This document shows, one piece after another, positions 39,023 through 52,679 of a DNA stretch of 64,000 nt. A program made the position numbers and the translations under genes. The notes beneath the pieces were generated by a model. That model was not told the DNA's origin. It searched no databases and saw only the letters and a list, made by a program, of their open reading frames with translations. Within the stretch, counting starts at the first letter, position 1, and every line of letters starts with the position of its first letter. Source of the DNA: Berberis thunbergii (lineage: Eukaryota; Streptophyta; Magnoliopsida; Ranunculales; Berberidaceae); the NCBI GenBank assembly GCA_003290165.1, contig QNQO01005856.1, forward strand, positions 1 through 64,000, written 5' to 3'.

Positions 39023-39420
39023 CACTACACCAAAAGGCCAGTTTAGCCACGCCGAGATGGCCACGATTCTAAACCGTTGGTTAAGTTGCCACGTCGTAAA
39101 ACCGTGGCTATAATGACCAACAGCCTAAAATAGTAGCAAAAAAAAAAAAACTGTCCACGGCTGAAAACCGTTTGTTTATTTGCCACGGCAAAAAACCGTG
39201 GCTATAATTACCAACGGCTAAAAATCGTGGCTAAAACACTGGCCACGGCTCAAAACCGTTGGTGTATTTTCCACGGCTAAAAACCGTGGCTATAATTACC
39301 AACGGCCTAAAACCGTGGCTAAAAAGAAATGGTCACGGCTCAAAACCGTGGGTATAATGAGCAACGGCTCAAAACCGTGGCTGTAAGGGGCAACGGCTAA
39401 AAATCGTTGCTAAATAAGAG
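39023..39420. repeat. CACTA-2 left TIR and subterminal array
   Basis: About a dozen palindromic units (CCAACGGCTAAAAACCGTGGC type), the same two arm types as in CACTA-1. The leader that follows differs from that of CACTA-1 and CACTA-3. Confidence 0.9.
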
Positions 39421-41054
39421 CGTTTTGCACGTGGGCCGCATGTGTGGAGGGAGGACTTTCGCGCTCTGGCGAAAATAGGTTTCCCACTTTGGCCAAAAAA
39501 ATTGGGGAATAAAAAAGAGTTTGGGTGGTCATTGGGAGAAAGATTTTCGACCTATTGCAGAGGAAAGATCGAGGAGCAGAGGAGAGATCGAGGTTTGGCA
39601 CAAAGGAGAGATCGATTGAGGTTTCCTTCGATTTCAGAAGGTTTTGTTTGATCATTTGTGAGCCCTTGTAATGGAAAAAGCTCAAGAAGTGATGAAACGA
39701 GGTTCGAGTTCGGGTCGGGTCATCTTCCCCACAAAGAAACATATGAAGCAATCAGGTTTTGATTCTAAAATTCTCAGAGAGAAACCCAACCCAACTCAGC
39801 ATTATTTATTATTTATTATTTTTTCATTTTTCTAGATGATGTTGTTTATGTACTACTTTACTTATAATCTTACCTCTGATGAGTTCTTGTGGAACTCTTG
39901 AATTGATTTTGTGAGAAATTCTAGATGATTTCAATGAAATCGCTTTTCTTGATTCGGATTCAAGTTCTTTGTTCAAATCGATCTAATAGTTTGTAATCTT
40001 TAAGATTTTGGAAATTATACTGAAGATTTTTTTTTGTTTTTGAGAAAGATCTGTAGATTTTGAGTAAACTTTGTTATTATTTGATGAACAATATTTTTTA
40101 CTATTATAAGATAGGATCTTGTCCATGTATTGTATTGAGTTGTCATGTACATGACTTCTTTGATTCAGAGTATAGAAAGCATCATGAGTCTTCTTTTGGA
40201 TTCTTGGTGGATGATGTCTTTGAGCTTTGATCCATTTTAGGTTTATTGATTTCTAAACTTTGTTCATTTTCTTGTCACTGAGAACTCGCTAGTTGTTTTG
40301 AATCTTCAAATTGTTCCGTGCAGAATATTTTGGACAACCATTTCGAAGTGGTCCAGGGACAAAGGGAGGGAGCACATTTTAAGCTAAATTTTCCAGAACT
40401 TGTGGACCTCTGGTCTCAGAACGCAAGCAATGTCATGAATGAGATAAATGGATGCTTGTAAGTTTAAAACCTCCATTATTCTCTGGTGTTTATGTTTGTT
40501 TGTTCCTATTTCTTGGTTTGATTAAGTTTCATGGTATTGTTTTGTTTGCTGAGAAAGACCTAATGGGATTTATCAAGTATCCATTGAGCGCGTTATATTA
40601 CTGCAATCTAGTAGCGCAAGGTGATAACATATTATGTTTGTTGATTCAAAATTGACTGAATGTGGTGTTTCCTTCTCTAACCAAAACACTTGTATGTTTC
40701 AAAGAAAACAAGCGTATTTGCCTTCTCTGAAGTGACAATCATTTAAGCTAATTAATTTTTCCCCCTTTTCTATTTGACCATGGTAATTGAATAAATTTTT
40801 TTTTGGGCATTTTTCTACCCTTGAAAAATGAAGTCTTCGCAACATTTTATCACTTATTGGGATTTTATGGTTCTGAACAAAAGTAAGTCTCAATGTTCCC
40901 TATTATGTCAAAGTGATTGATTTATATATATTCATCTATATGGAATTAGACGAAAAGATTAATTACTTACAAAGATACATGCATGTATGTGTGCGCGTCT
41001 CCATATATAATGAACTCTAAGAAGAAAAAAAGAATATAAACTAAGCTCGGAAAA
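39421..41054 (+). other. CACTA-2 leader region and an unidentified exon
   Basis: A short frame from ATG 39671 (MEKAQEVMKRGSSSGRVIFP) and an AG/GT-bounded block at 40323-40457 (NHFEVVQGQREGAHFKLNFP) look coding. I do not recognise either. The rest is AT-rich and intron-like. Confidence 0.4.
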
Positions 41055-41502
41055 ATGGCCTGTTGTTATTCTCTATTTATCATGCTATGTTCATCAGTAG
41101 TATTGGTTTTGGGTGAAAACAGTTTAAAATTTAGCAGAGATGACTTTCCAGAAGACTTTGTTTTTGGCATGGGAACCTTTTCTTATCAGGTCTGGCTTTG
41201 GACTCTAATCTCTTCTGATTAGTATTCTGATCATTTGTAGTAGCACATCCCGCAATAACCAAACCTGGAATTATCACAATTCGTTGTATATTTTCAGTAT
41301 GAAGGAGCAGTAGCAGAGGATGGAAGAACACCCAGCATATATGGGACACTTTCACTCATGCTGGTAAATCCGTTTTTGTTCTACTTTCTGAGTAAAGTTT
41401 TACTACGTAAATTGCTGACTAAAAATTTAGTTAATGTGATCAGGTTACATGCCTGACAAAAGCAATGGAGATGTGGCATGCGACGGATACCACAAGTATA
41501 AT
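41055..41502 (+). pseudogene. Captured GH1 beta-glucosidase, first three exons
   Basis: Family 1 beta-glucosidases hydrolyse glucosides in vacuole, apoplast or ER. Exon 41055-41189 begins with a signal peptide (CYSLFIMLCSSVVLVLGENS) and then FSRDDFPEDFVFGMGTFSYQ. Exon 41298-41363 reads YEGAVAEDGRTPSI, then a 2-bp insertion breaks WDTFTHAG. Exon 41444-41502 reads MPDKSNGDVACDGYHKY. All are bounded by GT/AG. Catalytic Glu residues lie in later exons, which are absent. Confidence 0.9.
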
Positions 41503-41582
41503 GTGAGACTGACCCTTTTTTCTCTACTTTTTTGTTTCCCCTTCACGGTGGGTGTGTTTATGGTCCAGGTTGATGCTTGCAG

Positions 41583-41768
41583 GTTGTAGGAGAGGCAAAA
41601 ATTGGGGATCTTTGTGTAGAGATTGGAGTACTGTGTTACAGGCCACAACTGTTTACTGTCCGCACCAAAAGATTGAGTCAATTACTCCGTTTGAACCGTA
41701 CATCATTCTTGAACATAGTTTAGGCAAATGTTGGCAATGGGACCATAATTACGAACAATCTCCTACAG
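41583..41768 (+). pseudogene. Captured AKT1-like K+ channel exon
   Basis: The 62-codon exon reads VVGEAKIGDLCVEIGVLCYR then PQLFTVRTKRLSQLLRLNRT. This is the end of the cyclic-nucleotide-binding-homology domain of plant Shaker channels (AKT1 type), with the linker before the ankyrin repeats (ANVGNGTIITNNLLQ). One TAG replaces the Gln before ANVG. Pore and voltage sensor are absent. It follows the beta-glucosidase pieces by 80 bp, in the same orientation. Confidence 0.87.
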
Positions 41769-42067
41769 GTAACATTTACATGAGCTATCATCCATACACT
41801 ATTGAAGAATTGTAAACTACATGGCATACCCTATTGAGGTGCAATGTAGCACATGGACGTGTTCTCTAAATGTACTCGAACTGGTGTATGGTGCAGCATA
41901 ATAAGCATAATAGTTTTTAACCCCTGAATAGGTACATACTGTTTCTAACCATTTATCTTTGAAGTATAAAATATAAGACTTTGTCTTTTCACTTTGCTTA
42001 TTGTTCATGTCAGTATAAACTGAACTCTTACTGGGTTACTAATGTAATCTTACATTCTTTATGCCAG

Positions 42068-43095
42068 ATTGCAAATGTGTTTTACCGCTGCTCCTTTACG
42101 ATTTTAGATTCGCTAAATATGGAGTTCCTTTTCGAGATCGATATGCTTTGTAAACATCTGGTAAGTAACATGATAGATTACAACTTTTATTTCTTGGCAT
42201 ATTCGGTATCTAACTAAATGTCTATGTTCAGTGTAGTATAGATTTAAAAGAGAACATCCTCAGAGTTGGTGGAGGAGAAGTTTCAGTTCCCTTTTTGCAA
42301 GGTTAATCCTGTGATCTTCATGTTCTAATTTGTGTTTGTTATATTGTTTTGGTAGTTTGTTTTAACTTTCTCTAAGTGATTGAAAACCTGCATACAGAAA
42401 AGGACATTAGGCATCTCAAGAAAGACTCAGCATCAGCTTCAGTAAGTGAATTTTTGTAACTGATTAGTTTATATGTACAGTTTCTGCATAAATGTAATTA
42501 TTCATATGCATGCATGAAACTTTATGCCGCTTTTATTCTATGCTATACTGGATGTTTATAAATTCCTCCATCTCTAATTAACTTTTCCAGTCAGCGCTTA
42601 AAGTCTCCTTGATCCCATTTTTCTAAATTGTACTTTAACCTTGGCATTTTCACTTGGACTTTTTAGGAAACTTCTATAACAAAAGAAGCAACTGTTAGCA
42701 TGCCTGCTCGAGCCCAACCTTCTGGTAAGTGATGGAAATTCATCATACCTGGCTTTCTTGTCTTCTTTTTATATGTAGAGGCTTAAGGATTAAGACATAT
42801 GTTGACTGTATTTGGACAAAGTTCCAAGCCATTAGCCCAGGTAAACTTCTGGCATTTGTTTATTTTCTATTTCATTTTTTCTGACATTTACATAACTTTT
42901 ATGTTTGGTATTTTCTCGGGAAAAAAAGTGGTTTGTTCAAATTGCTGATGATGTTTATGGTTCTAGAGATCCAACTTCGAAGCGAAAGTGTCGAAATTCT
43001 GCGAGCTTGGTTTTGGGAGGGATGCAGTAGTTCAAGCAGTAAAACTATTCAATGGCAATGAGGAACAGGCTGCTGGGTACCTATTCAGGGGTTAG
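42068..43095 (+). pseudogene. Captured DDI1 3' half (protease end to UBA and stop)
   Basis: DDI1 is a ubiquitin shuttle with a retropepsin-like domain. Exon 42068-42160 reads ANVFYRCSFTILDSLNMEFL (family FLFGLDML is FLFEIDML here). Exon 42232-42301 reads DLKENILRVGGGEVSVPFLQ, and linker exons lie at 42398-42441 and 42667-42724. Exon 42967-43095 holds the UBA domain, FEAKVSKFCELGFGRDAVVQ and LFNGNEEQAAGYLF, then the native-position stop. Splice sites are intact and I see no frame damage. The protease active-site Asp exon and the ubiquitin-like domain are missing. Confidence 0.88.
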
Positions 43096-43600
43096 AAATA
43101 GTATGTACATTTTTTTTTATCTAGAATGTGTTTTTTTCCTCTTCTTCTTACTTTTTTTTTTTGTTCAGCATAATAAGCTATAACAGGCTCCGTTCCATGT
43201 GAAGTATAATAAGCTATACAGAATGTGATAATCCTGTGAAGCATGTTTGGTGTTCATGCAGGTTTTTTTTTGGCCAAAGCTAATTTAGAATTGCAACCTA
43301 TAAATTCTTTTATACTTCCCTATACTAGGAAAAACAACACACACACCCTTTTTCAGAATAAGGGTGCTTATTGCATACCATGTTTTATTAATGAGTGTGA
43401 TATTGTTTTGAAAAATTCTTTTCATCTATCTATTTTTGAGAATTTTGGTTCTTTTCTTCTGTCTTGTGTTGGTCGAACCCGAAAAAGTATGAAGTATAAT
43501 GGAGGAATGCTTAGGCTCCATGTTTTGACATACTTTGGTAGTAAATGCTTAGAATATAATCAACTTGGATAGTAATTGGTTATCAACTTATGCCTTTCAG
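43096..43600. other. Spacer between captured DDI1 and ABC1K fragments
   Basis: Likely DDI1 3' flank joined to intron. The ORF 43243-43572 (109 codons) has no recognisable motif. Confidence 0.4.
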
Positions 43601-44760
43601 GGATATCATCAACACTAAATATGCGGATAGTATACTTGGATATTATGAAGCCATTTGCTGAGTCTGTTCTACTAGGGTTGGTTTTCTTTTATATTGCATT
43701 CTATTGATTTAGGTCATATGTATGCATTATTATATCTTCCACATCTTTCAGGAATATTCAGAAGGGGCCAACTAGAAATCCACAATGGATCTACAAAACA
43801 CCTGTTCGCTCTGATGTCGAGGCAAAGCTGAGATAGCTTCTCATTAAGCTAGGGGAGGATGACAAAATACTTGGAATTCAGGTTCAGATTTTGTTGTGAA
43901 GCTATTTTTCACAACTGCATAATTAGACAAACAATTTTGGAGAATTCTTTTGCGTGAAGGAAATAATCCCAAATTTTATGCGGAAAAAAACCAGTAACTT
44001 TTATGCAGGGAACTGAAATTAATTAATGGCATTTCAATATAGCCTAGGAACTATGTAGTTCTTTACATGTATCCTAATAGTTTACTAGTACATCTGATTT
44101 TTTTAAAAAACCATTGATAGCACCACTTTCATTTTTATAATACTTATAGGTATTTCCTTGTATGCTTAAGGTAGATGAAGTGAAGATGACATTATCTTTT
44201 GATAATGAATGACTATTTGTATAACTCGCTTGCATGTATGTCAATAATTTATTTATATGTTTTTTATTGCTCTTTTATTTTCCAGAACCTAAATACTCAT
44301 TTCATCTAAAATGTTGATCTTGGTGAAATGCTCACTAAAATTTCCACAACAATTATGATTATTTAGTCTAAACCAATTTTTACTAATTAGAAAACAGAAA
44401 TGCTTAAAACAAAATGAAAAGTTGCATATGAACCGTAGCTCCATTGAAATGTTTAAGGACCAAGCAGTTTTCTCTGTGAGAGTATGCACAACAAGGAACT
44501 AATATTTTTCTGTTTTGGAAATATCTGAAGATTTACTACTATGATCTCTGTATTGCTCATTGTTCAATCTGGCTAAGTCTTTCTTTTCTTTTCTATTTTT
44601 AGGTATGTGAGTATAAAGATGGAGAGGTTATTATAGATACTGTTGCTGGCGTGCTTGGAAATATGATCCTCGTCCTGTTCAGCCAGATAGCTTATTTTCC
44701 GTTTTCTCAATAACAAAGGGAATAACTGCAGGAATGTTACACTAGCTAGTTGACAATGAG
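43601..44760 (+). pseudogene. Captured ABC1-kinase/beta-lactamase-domain gene fragment (At5g24810-like)
   Basis: Three exon pieces match the linker and beta-lactamase-like domain start of the fused ABC1K/beta-lactamase protein. They are 43601-43676 (MRIVYLDIMKPFAESVL), 43752-43881 (GPTRNPQWIYKTPVRSDVEA, stop, LLIKLGEDDKILGIQ) and 44603-44760 (YKDGEVIIDTVAGVLG, a 1-base deletion, then DPRPVQPDSLF and FSITKGITAGMLH). The serine-beta-lactamase S-x-x-K motif is present as SITK. Two stops and the frameshift make it non-functional. Confidence 0.8.
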
Positions 44761-45373
44761 TACGTTACAGTTTCTAATTCTCCATAATTTCATTCTGATC
44801 CCTTTCTTTTTTCAAGTTTAGTGGTTCCACTACCAAGCTTCATTTAACAAGAATATAACGAATACGGAATACTACAGTCTTGCACAAGGTATTTTATAAA
44901 AGCCCCTACATAACTGCTCAAATGAATCGTGCTATGCATTATGATGTTTTCTACTTTTATCTTTTCACTATTAGGACTAATCATGATTATGTTGTGAGCC
45001 ATCCAATCATCCCCTTGCAGTCTCAGTATATGAAACAGAGATGTACACCCTATTTTTTGCTGTTTTTATATTACTATGGAAAGTGAGTAATGGTATATTG
45101 AGTACACAGTTCGACACAAATATGCATAAACATGCATTTGTGTGTGTATATGGTAGTAACACTCTGAAGCAAGAGCTGCAAGATTATCATTAATAGGTTT
45201 GTCTTCTGGAACTTTTCATCTCCTTGATGTCAGAGCTAGCTAGATTATAGTTTAGATAAATGGGGCTGATTAAATGCGACGAGGTATTTCATTCTTGGGT
45301 TTGTTTGAGAGAGATGTTTTGATTTCTGGGTTGGTTTGTTTGATGAATTTGATTTGGTTTGTGTAGGTTTCAG
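44761..45373. other. Spacer in CACTA-2, nothing recognised
   Basis: AT-rich, with short ORFs only. Confidence 0.35.
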
Positions 45374-45493
45374 GTTATATTTGATAGGAAAAGTGCAATA
45401 AAGATGAGTGGGATGTCGGAGAAGGCGTATAATCGGTCGTTTGGTGGGTTTCCAGGGTTATGGTTTTGTATGGAGTTTATTGCTCACATGGAG
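45374..45493 (+). pseudogene. Captured ORC6 exon
   Basis: The block reads VIFDRKSAIKMSGMSEKAYN then RSF, a match to origin recognition complex subunit 6 (FDRxxAIKLSGMSEKAYNRSF), which helps load MCM helicase at origins. Homology fades after RSF. Acceptor at 45373. Like the MCM7 piece in CACTA-1, it is from the replication-licensing machinery, which may be chance. Confidence 0.78.
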
Positions 45494-45619
45494 GTATGGG
45501 GATTTTTATAAAGGGAAGTCCAAAGTGTTCTCAAAGCTGGTACCATATGCAGTAGCAATAGCAATAGCAAATACAAGTTAAAGTAATGTACTTGCTTGGA
45601 ATCCAAGACCTGCGGCAGG

Positions 45620-45920
45620 AATGAGTGCAAGCAGTGAAATGCAGCACCCAGATTGCATTCAAAAATCCGCAGATCATAACTGCCAGGACTGTGGGTACTC
45701 TGCAGTGAAACAGAGCGCACTGTGGTTTGCGACCAGCAGGAAGCTCGCATCAGTTCGTCCCTCGCAGAGCAGCAGTTCGTCCCTCGCAGAGCAGCAGTTC
45801 GTCCCTCGCAGCAGCAGCAGTGATTCCCTCGCAGCAGCATTGCGTCTCTCGCAGCAGCAGCATCAACCGCAGTTCGTCCCTGGCCCTGCCCATAGAATCA
45901 GACTAAGAGGGAAAACCTGA
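45620..45920. repeat. CAG-rich low-complexity block
   Basis: Repeats of CGCAGAGCAGCAGTTCGTCC-like units make Ser/Gln-rich ORFs on both strands. Not linked to a known gene. Confidence 0.6.
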
Positions 45921-46049
45921 ATCAACACAGGTTAGTCAGCATTGCGTCTCTCACAGGTTAGTCAGCTCGGAGTTGCGGCTCAGAATGGGAAGGTGACGAT
46001 GAGGTACAAATGGAGTTTTATCATCAACACAGGTACAAATGTGTTGTTG

Positions 46050-48440
<2,391 letters not shown>

Positions 48441-48902
48441 AAAACTTTAGACATATTGCTGTTTTAATAACAATTACAGCAGCTGTAATGCATCCATGTG
48501 GGTTACCTTCTTTTCACCCCTAATGTTTCCATGTAATTGAATGATGCTGTCAAGACCAAAGTATGGTGTTAGATGCTTTGACTTGAATCTTGTTTCCCTT
48601 GAGTATAAGTGAAGTCCTTGTGTTTTCTAGCATAGTTAAACAAACTATTTCCTAGTAGCAACTATTCATAGTTACATGTTTTTTATTCTTAATGCTTACT
48701 AGATGTCACATGTTTGTGGCTCTGTTGCCTGTTCATTTGCAATTCGAGTAACTAATTTTGTTTCGTCATGACTTGATTCTTGTAGGATTGGATGTTGAGG
48801 AGTCATGTGAGGCAAGAGATGTGGAGAAACAAATGGCGGCTACAGCTGTTAACATCTTTTCCTTGCTTACACACTATAGTGAGCTAACAGGCAGATTGGT
48901 GT

Positions 48903-49115
48903 GTGGGAAGAGATGTGGCTCAGTTGGGATGGTACTCTTGGTTCATCCAACCTCTGGACGAGCCAACCTCTGGACTTGACGCTAGAGCAGCAGCAATTGT
49001 GATGAGAACAGTGAGAAACACAGTGGACATAGGACGAACTGTAGTGTGCACCATTCACCAGTCTAGCATTGACATATTTGAAGCTTTCAATGAGCTATGC
49101 AAACTTCAAGAGTAG
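48903..49115 (+). pseudogene. Captured PDR/ABCG transporter exon (first nucleotide-binding domain)
   Basis: Full-size ABCG (PDR) pumps export metabolites and hormones. The block reads [20 protein letters not shown] then [20 protein letters not shown] and IFEAFNEL. This holds the Walker B Asp-Glu, the D-loop and the H-loop His of the first NBD. One Pro of the usual [14 protein letters not shown] is Ser. Walker A and the membrane domains are absent. The sequence before LDEP does not fit the family, so the fragment starts near 48950. It is the last cargo piece before the right-end block. Confidence 0.87.
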
Positions 49116-49182
49116 AGAACCAATGATGTTGTTCCACTTTGTATTTGCGATATTTAAGTTTGTGTGTGTGTCATTGTATTTG

Positions 49183-49360
49183 AGATATTATTTGATAGAT
49201 TTTGTGACTCAATGTAATACATTATCTTATTAATTAGATTACTTTGCCTCCATTCATGGAAATGTTTAAGTTTGGCACATTAAAATTTTTATTTTCTAGA
49301 AATAAACTTATAAGATGTAATAAAAAGTCATTTGATAGAAAAAAATTTATTAAAAAAAAA
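49183..49360 (+). repeat. Block shared with CACTA-4 (28881-29055)
   Basis: About 175 bp, roughly 90 percent alike by eye, including TTTGATAGATTTTGTGACTC and ATGGAAATGTTTAAGTTTGG. In both elements it lies just inside the right subterminal array. It probably is the 3' untranslated end of an ancestral element transcript. Confidence 0.85.
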
Positions 49361-49367
49361 AAAAAAA

Positions 49368-49734
49368 TTTGCCACTGCTTAAACCCGTGGCTAATTATTG
49401 CAACGGCTAAAAACCGTGGCTACCTTGCCACGGCTTAAAACCGTTGCTAAAGCTATTGCAATGATTTAGAATCGTGGCCATAACTTGCAACGATTTTAAG
49501 CCGTGGCTACTCCTGGCCACGGCTTAGAACCGTGGCTAAGATTGTGGCAATGGTTTATAACCGTGGCTAAATCATCAACCGTCCTCGAGATAAAACCGTT
49601 GCTAATATTTTAGCCACGATTTTTAGCCATTGCTGGGGATTTAGCGACGCCTCTACAGCCCACGGCTCTAAGCCGTGACAATGGGTTACCCCCACGGTTT
49701 TAAACCGTTGCTAATGGGTATTTTTGGTGTAGTG
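49368..49734. repeat. CACTA-2 right subterminal array and TIR
   Basis: Palindromic units of the AACGG/CACGG arm types run up to TTTTTGGTGTAGTG. The last units (GCCCACGGCTCTAAGCCGTG type) resemble those at the same place in CACTA-1 and CACTA-3. Confidence 0.9.
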
Positions 49735-49737
49735 CCC

Positions 49738-51108
49738 ATTCATTGAGATCTATCGCATGTAGCACAAAATGCATGGGTTTCACGGAAAATAGTTGGCCAA
49801 TAAAAGCCATACTACAAATCATTTGCAGTTATCTTTTTAAAATTGAAGTGATCTCCACGTGCCTAATTATGACAAAAGGAAATGATACTATAAAATTCAC
49901 TATCTAGAACCCATTTCCTAATGACCTGATAAAGACAATACCTAAATAAATAAGGATCATCTTAGAAGAAATGTCTGACCTCAGCAAGAAACTTATGATC
50001 TTATCTTGTTTATACCAATTAGAAGGGAGTTGGCCGGTAACAAAGTAATTCACGATATCAGATACGAAGGTAATTGGAAGATAGAAAATAATTGTTCATC
50101 AGGGAAGGACTTATTCAAGGTCACATCTGCACTAGGTGATTCTACACTAAATCTAGACAAATGGTAAGCTACAACATTTTCGGAACCCTTCTTGTCCCGA
50201 TCTCAATATCAAAATCTTGTAGCAATAGGACCAACGAATTAAGCACCACTTTGTATTCTTTTTAGATAAAAGATACTTCAATGTCGTATGGTCAATAAAA
50301 ATAACAACTTTGGATCCAAAAATGTATGATTAAACCCACAATCATGTTAACCTCACAAATATCCTTAGACTCTGAAGGTTGTTGAATTATATTAAAAACA
50401 TTGAGTTTGTCGTTCATGTTACCAAATGAAAATGTAATGATTTCATTCCTATAGTTAATAATAGCATTGGATGTGGCAAAAAATGGCGTTCAAAATAAAT
50501 GGAATGTGACTGGAGGGATTGTTAATAGATTATGTATCAAGAACTATAAAGTCCACTAGAAAATAGAAGTTTGCAACCTTAATGATCACAACCTCTATAA
50601 CACCATGGTGGAACTCTTACAGACCAATCTACTAATTGTAGTGTTACTTCAGTCCATTTTAACTCACCGAGACCTAATTGCTCATAAACGGAATATGACA
50701 ATAAATTAACACTTGGCCCTAAATCCAACAATGTCTTATCAATCATATGTTCACCAATAACACAAGAAATGATCGGGCACCTAGGATCCCTATACTTCGG
50801 CTGGGTTTTTGTTATAATTGAGCTGAATTACTTGGCGAGGAAGGCTCTTTTTTGCACATTTAGCTTTCACTTGTGAGTACAAATACCTTTCAAAAATTTA
50901 GCATAGGTAGAAATTCGCTTGATAGCATCGAGCAATGGGTTATTAATGTGAACTTGTTTAAAAATTTTCATTACATCGTTGACATTTGTTCCTTTCTTTG
51001 TTGGAGCTAACCATGATGGAAATAGTGCCTTAAGAAAATAAGATGCTTGAATGAGATCAGAGTCCAGAAGATCATCTTTAGAACGTGAGACTTTATCAGC
51101 CTCTTTGT
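49738..51108 (-). pseudogene. Gypsy gag end, protease and RNase H remnants
   Basis: On the - strand from 51108 down are a gag C-terminal segment (DLIQASYFLKALFPSWLAPT), then a retropepsin segment near 50700-50800 (LLDLGPSVNLLSYSVYEQLG; the family has DLGAS), then an RNase H segment near 50210-50340 (VVIFIDHTTLKYLLSKKNTK), then the integrase zinc-finger end near 49740-49800 (THAFCATCDRSQ). Reverse transcriptase, normally between protease and RNase H, is missing. Stops and frameshifts are frequent. Confidence 0.8.
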
Positions 51109-51480
51109 CACTACACCAAAAGGCCAGTTTAGCTACGCTAAGCTGGCCACGGTTCTAAACCGTTGCTTTATTTGCCACGGCCAAAAATCGTAGCTATATG
51201 TACCAACGACTTAAAACCGTGGGTTAAAAAAATGGCCACGGCTTAAAACCGTTGGTATATTTGGCACGGCTAAAAACCGTGGCTATTAGTAGCAACGGCT
51301 CACAACCGTGGGTATTATTTGCAACAGCATAAAACCGTTGCAAAAAAAAATTTAGCAACGGTTCTAAACCGTGGCTAGGTCTAGCAACGGCTCAAAACCG
51401 TTGCAAAATTTTTTTTAGCAATGGTTCTAAACCGTGGCTAGCTCTAGCAACTGCTCAAAACCATGGCTACATGAAAAGCT
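51109..51480. repeat. CACTA-3 left TIR and subterminal array
   Basis: Palindromic units as in CACTA-1, in much the same order, ending with AACCATGGCTACATGAAAAG, which is also found at the end of the CACTA-1 array. Confidence 0.9.
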
Positions 51481-51800
51481 GAAAAAAAAATTGGGCGGGC
51501 TATTTTGGCGCTCGACCTTCCCTCCACTCAACTTCCATCGACAAAAACCTTCCCTCCCCTTCGCAAACCTGCTCCTTCCACTCGACATCGACATCCTCTC
51601 CTTCCCTGCTCCCTTCCTCGACTCTACTCCACTCGACTTTCGATCCCTGCTCCCTCCCTCGACTTACCTCCTCCACTCCTTCCCTGCTCCCTCGACTTCC
51701 CTCCTCCCCTCCTTCCCTGGTCTTCCCTCCTTAGTACTCGGCGTCTTCAAAATCGATTAGGCACTGCAACTCTCGTACAGGTACTCTCTCTGTCTCTTTT
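51481..51800. repeat. CT-rich leader shared with CACTA-1
   Basis: Aligns with 2386-2690, including CTCTCGTACAGGTACTCTCT. Two overlapping Pro/Leu/Ser-rich ORFs are compositional. Confidence 0.6.
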
Positions 51801-52679
51801 ATTTTTGATGAAATTAGGGTTCGTAGAGTTTTTTGGTAGTAAATATATGTTCATCCAAATAAGAAAGAAATCGAAAAAGAAGGAAAAAAAAACTTTCTGA
51901 TTTGTTTACTGAATGGGGATTGTGTTGTAGTGCTTGATTGCGTGTTTTATTGATTGCATTCAATATTTGATTGCGTGTTCTATTTAACTGCTGCTTAATT
52001 AGCAAATGGTGAAATTTAGAGTGTCGATGGGCACTCTGCAGGGCTTGCATTTCACAAGGCGTCAATATGCATATACTTGAAAAAGGAATGAAGGAATTAG
52101 TTCATTATATGTGGGTCAACCAACCTTTAATTAGTCATACCTAGCTCACACTTCAATTTTGTGAGATCCTCTGTATCTTTGATGGCATTGTTCATTACAG
52201 TTATTCACACAAATGCATATTGAGTTTTTGGGAAATTTAATGTGGCAGTGGCATATAGATTCTTTGCACAAGTAAATTAACAAAACACTGGTAGTGTTGT
52301 AAGCTCACCTAGTTTAATCAATACTCACTTTAATCAATACTCAAATCTCTAAACGAATCTCCATAAACCTGAAAATTCAATATTTGCTCTTGGATTGATT
52401 CTTAAAACTGGTAGTTTATCAGTTACAAACTTAATTTTCCTATCCACTTGAGCATTAGTGGTGTTTTTCTCTTCATGTTTACACAATCATTAGACGTGAA
52501 AACACAATCTTAAATGGTGAATATACAAAATGAATAGAATAGAACTTTTGTGACAGTTTAGTTTGTTGTTTGTTCTCGAATGCTAAGCAATTAGAAAATT
52601 ACTCTAAAGAAAATAAAGAAGAATGCTCACGTTTTTGCATTATGTTTTTAGAAAATAGATTTTGTTTTATTGAGTCAGT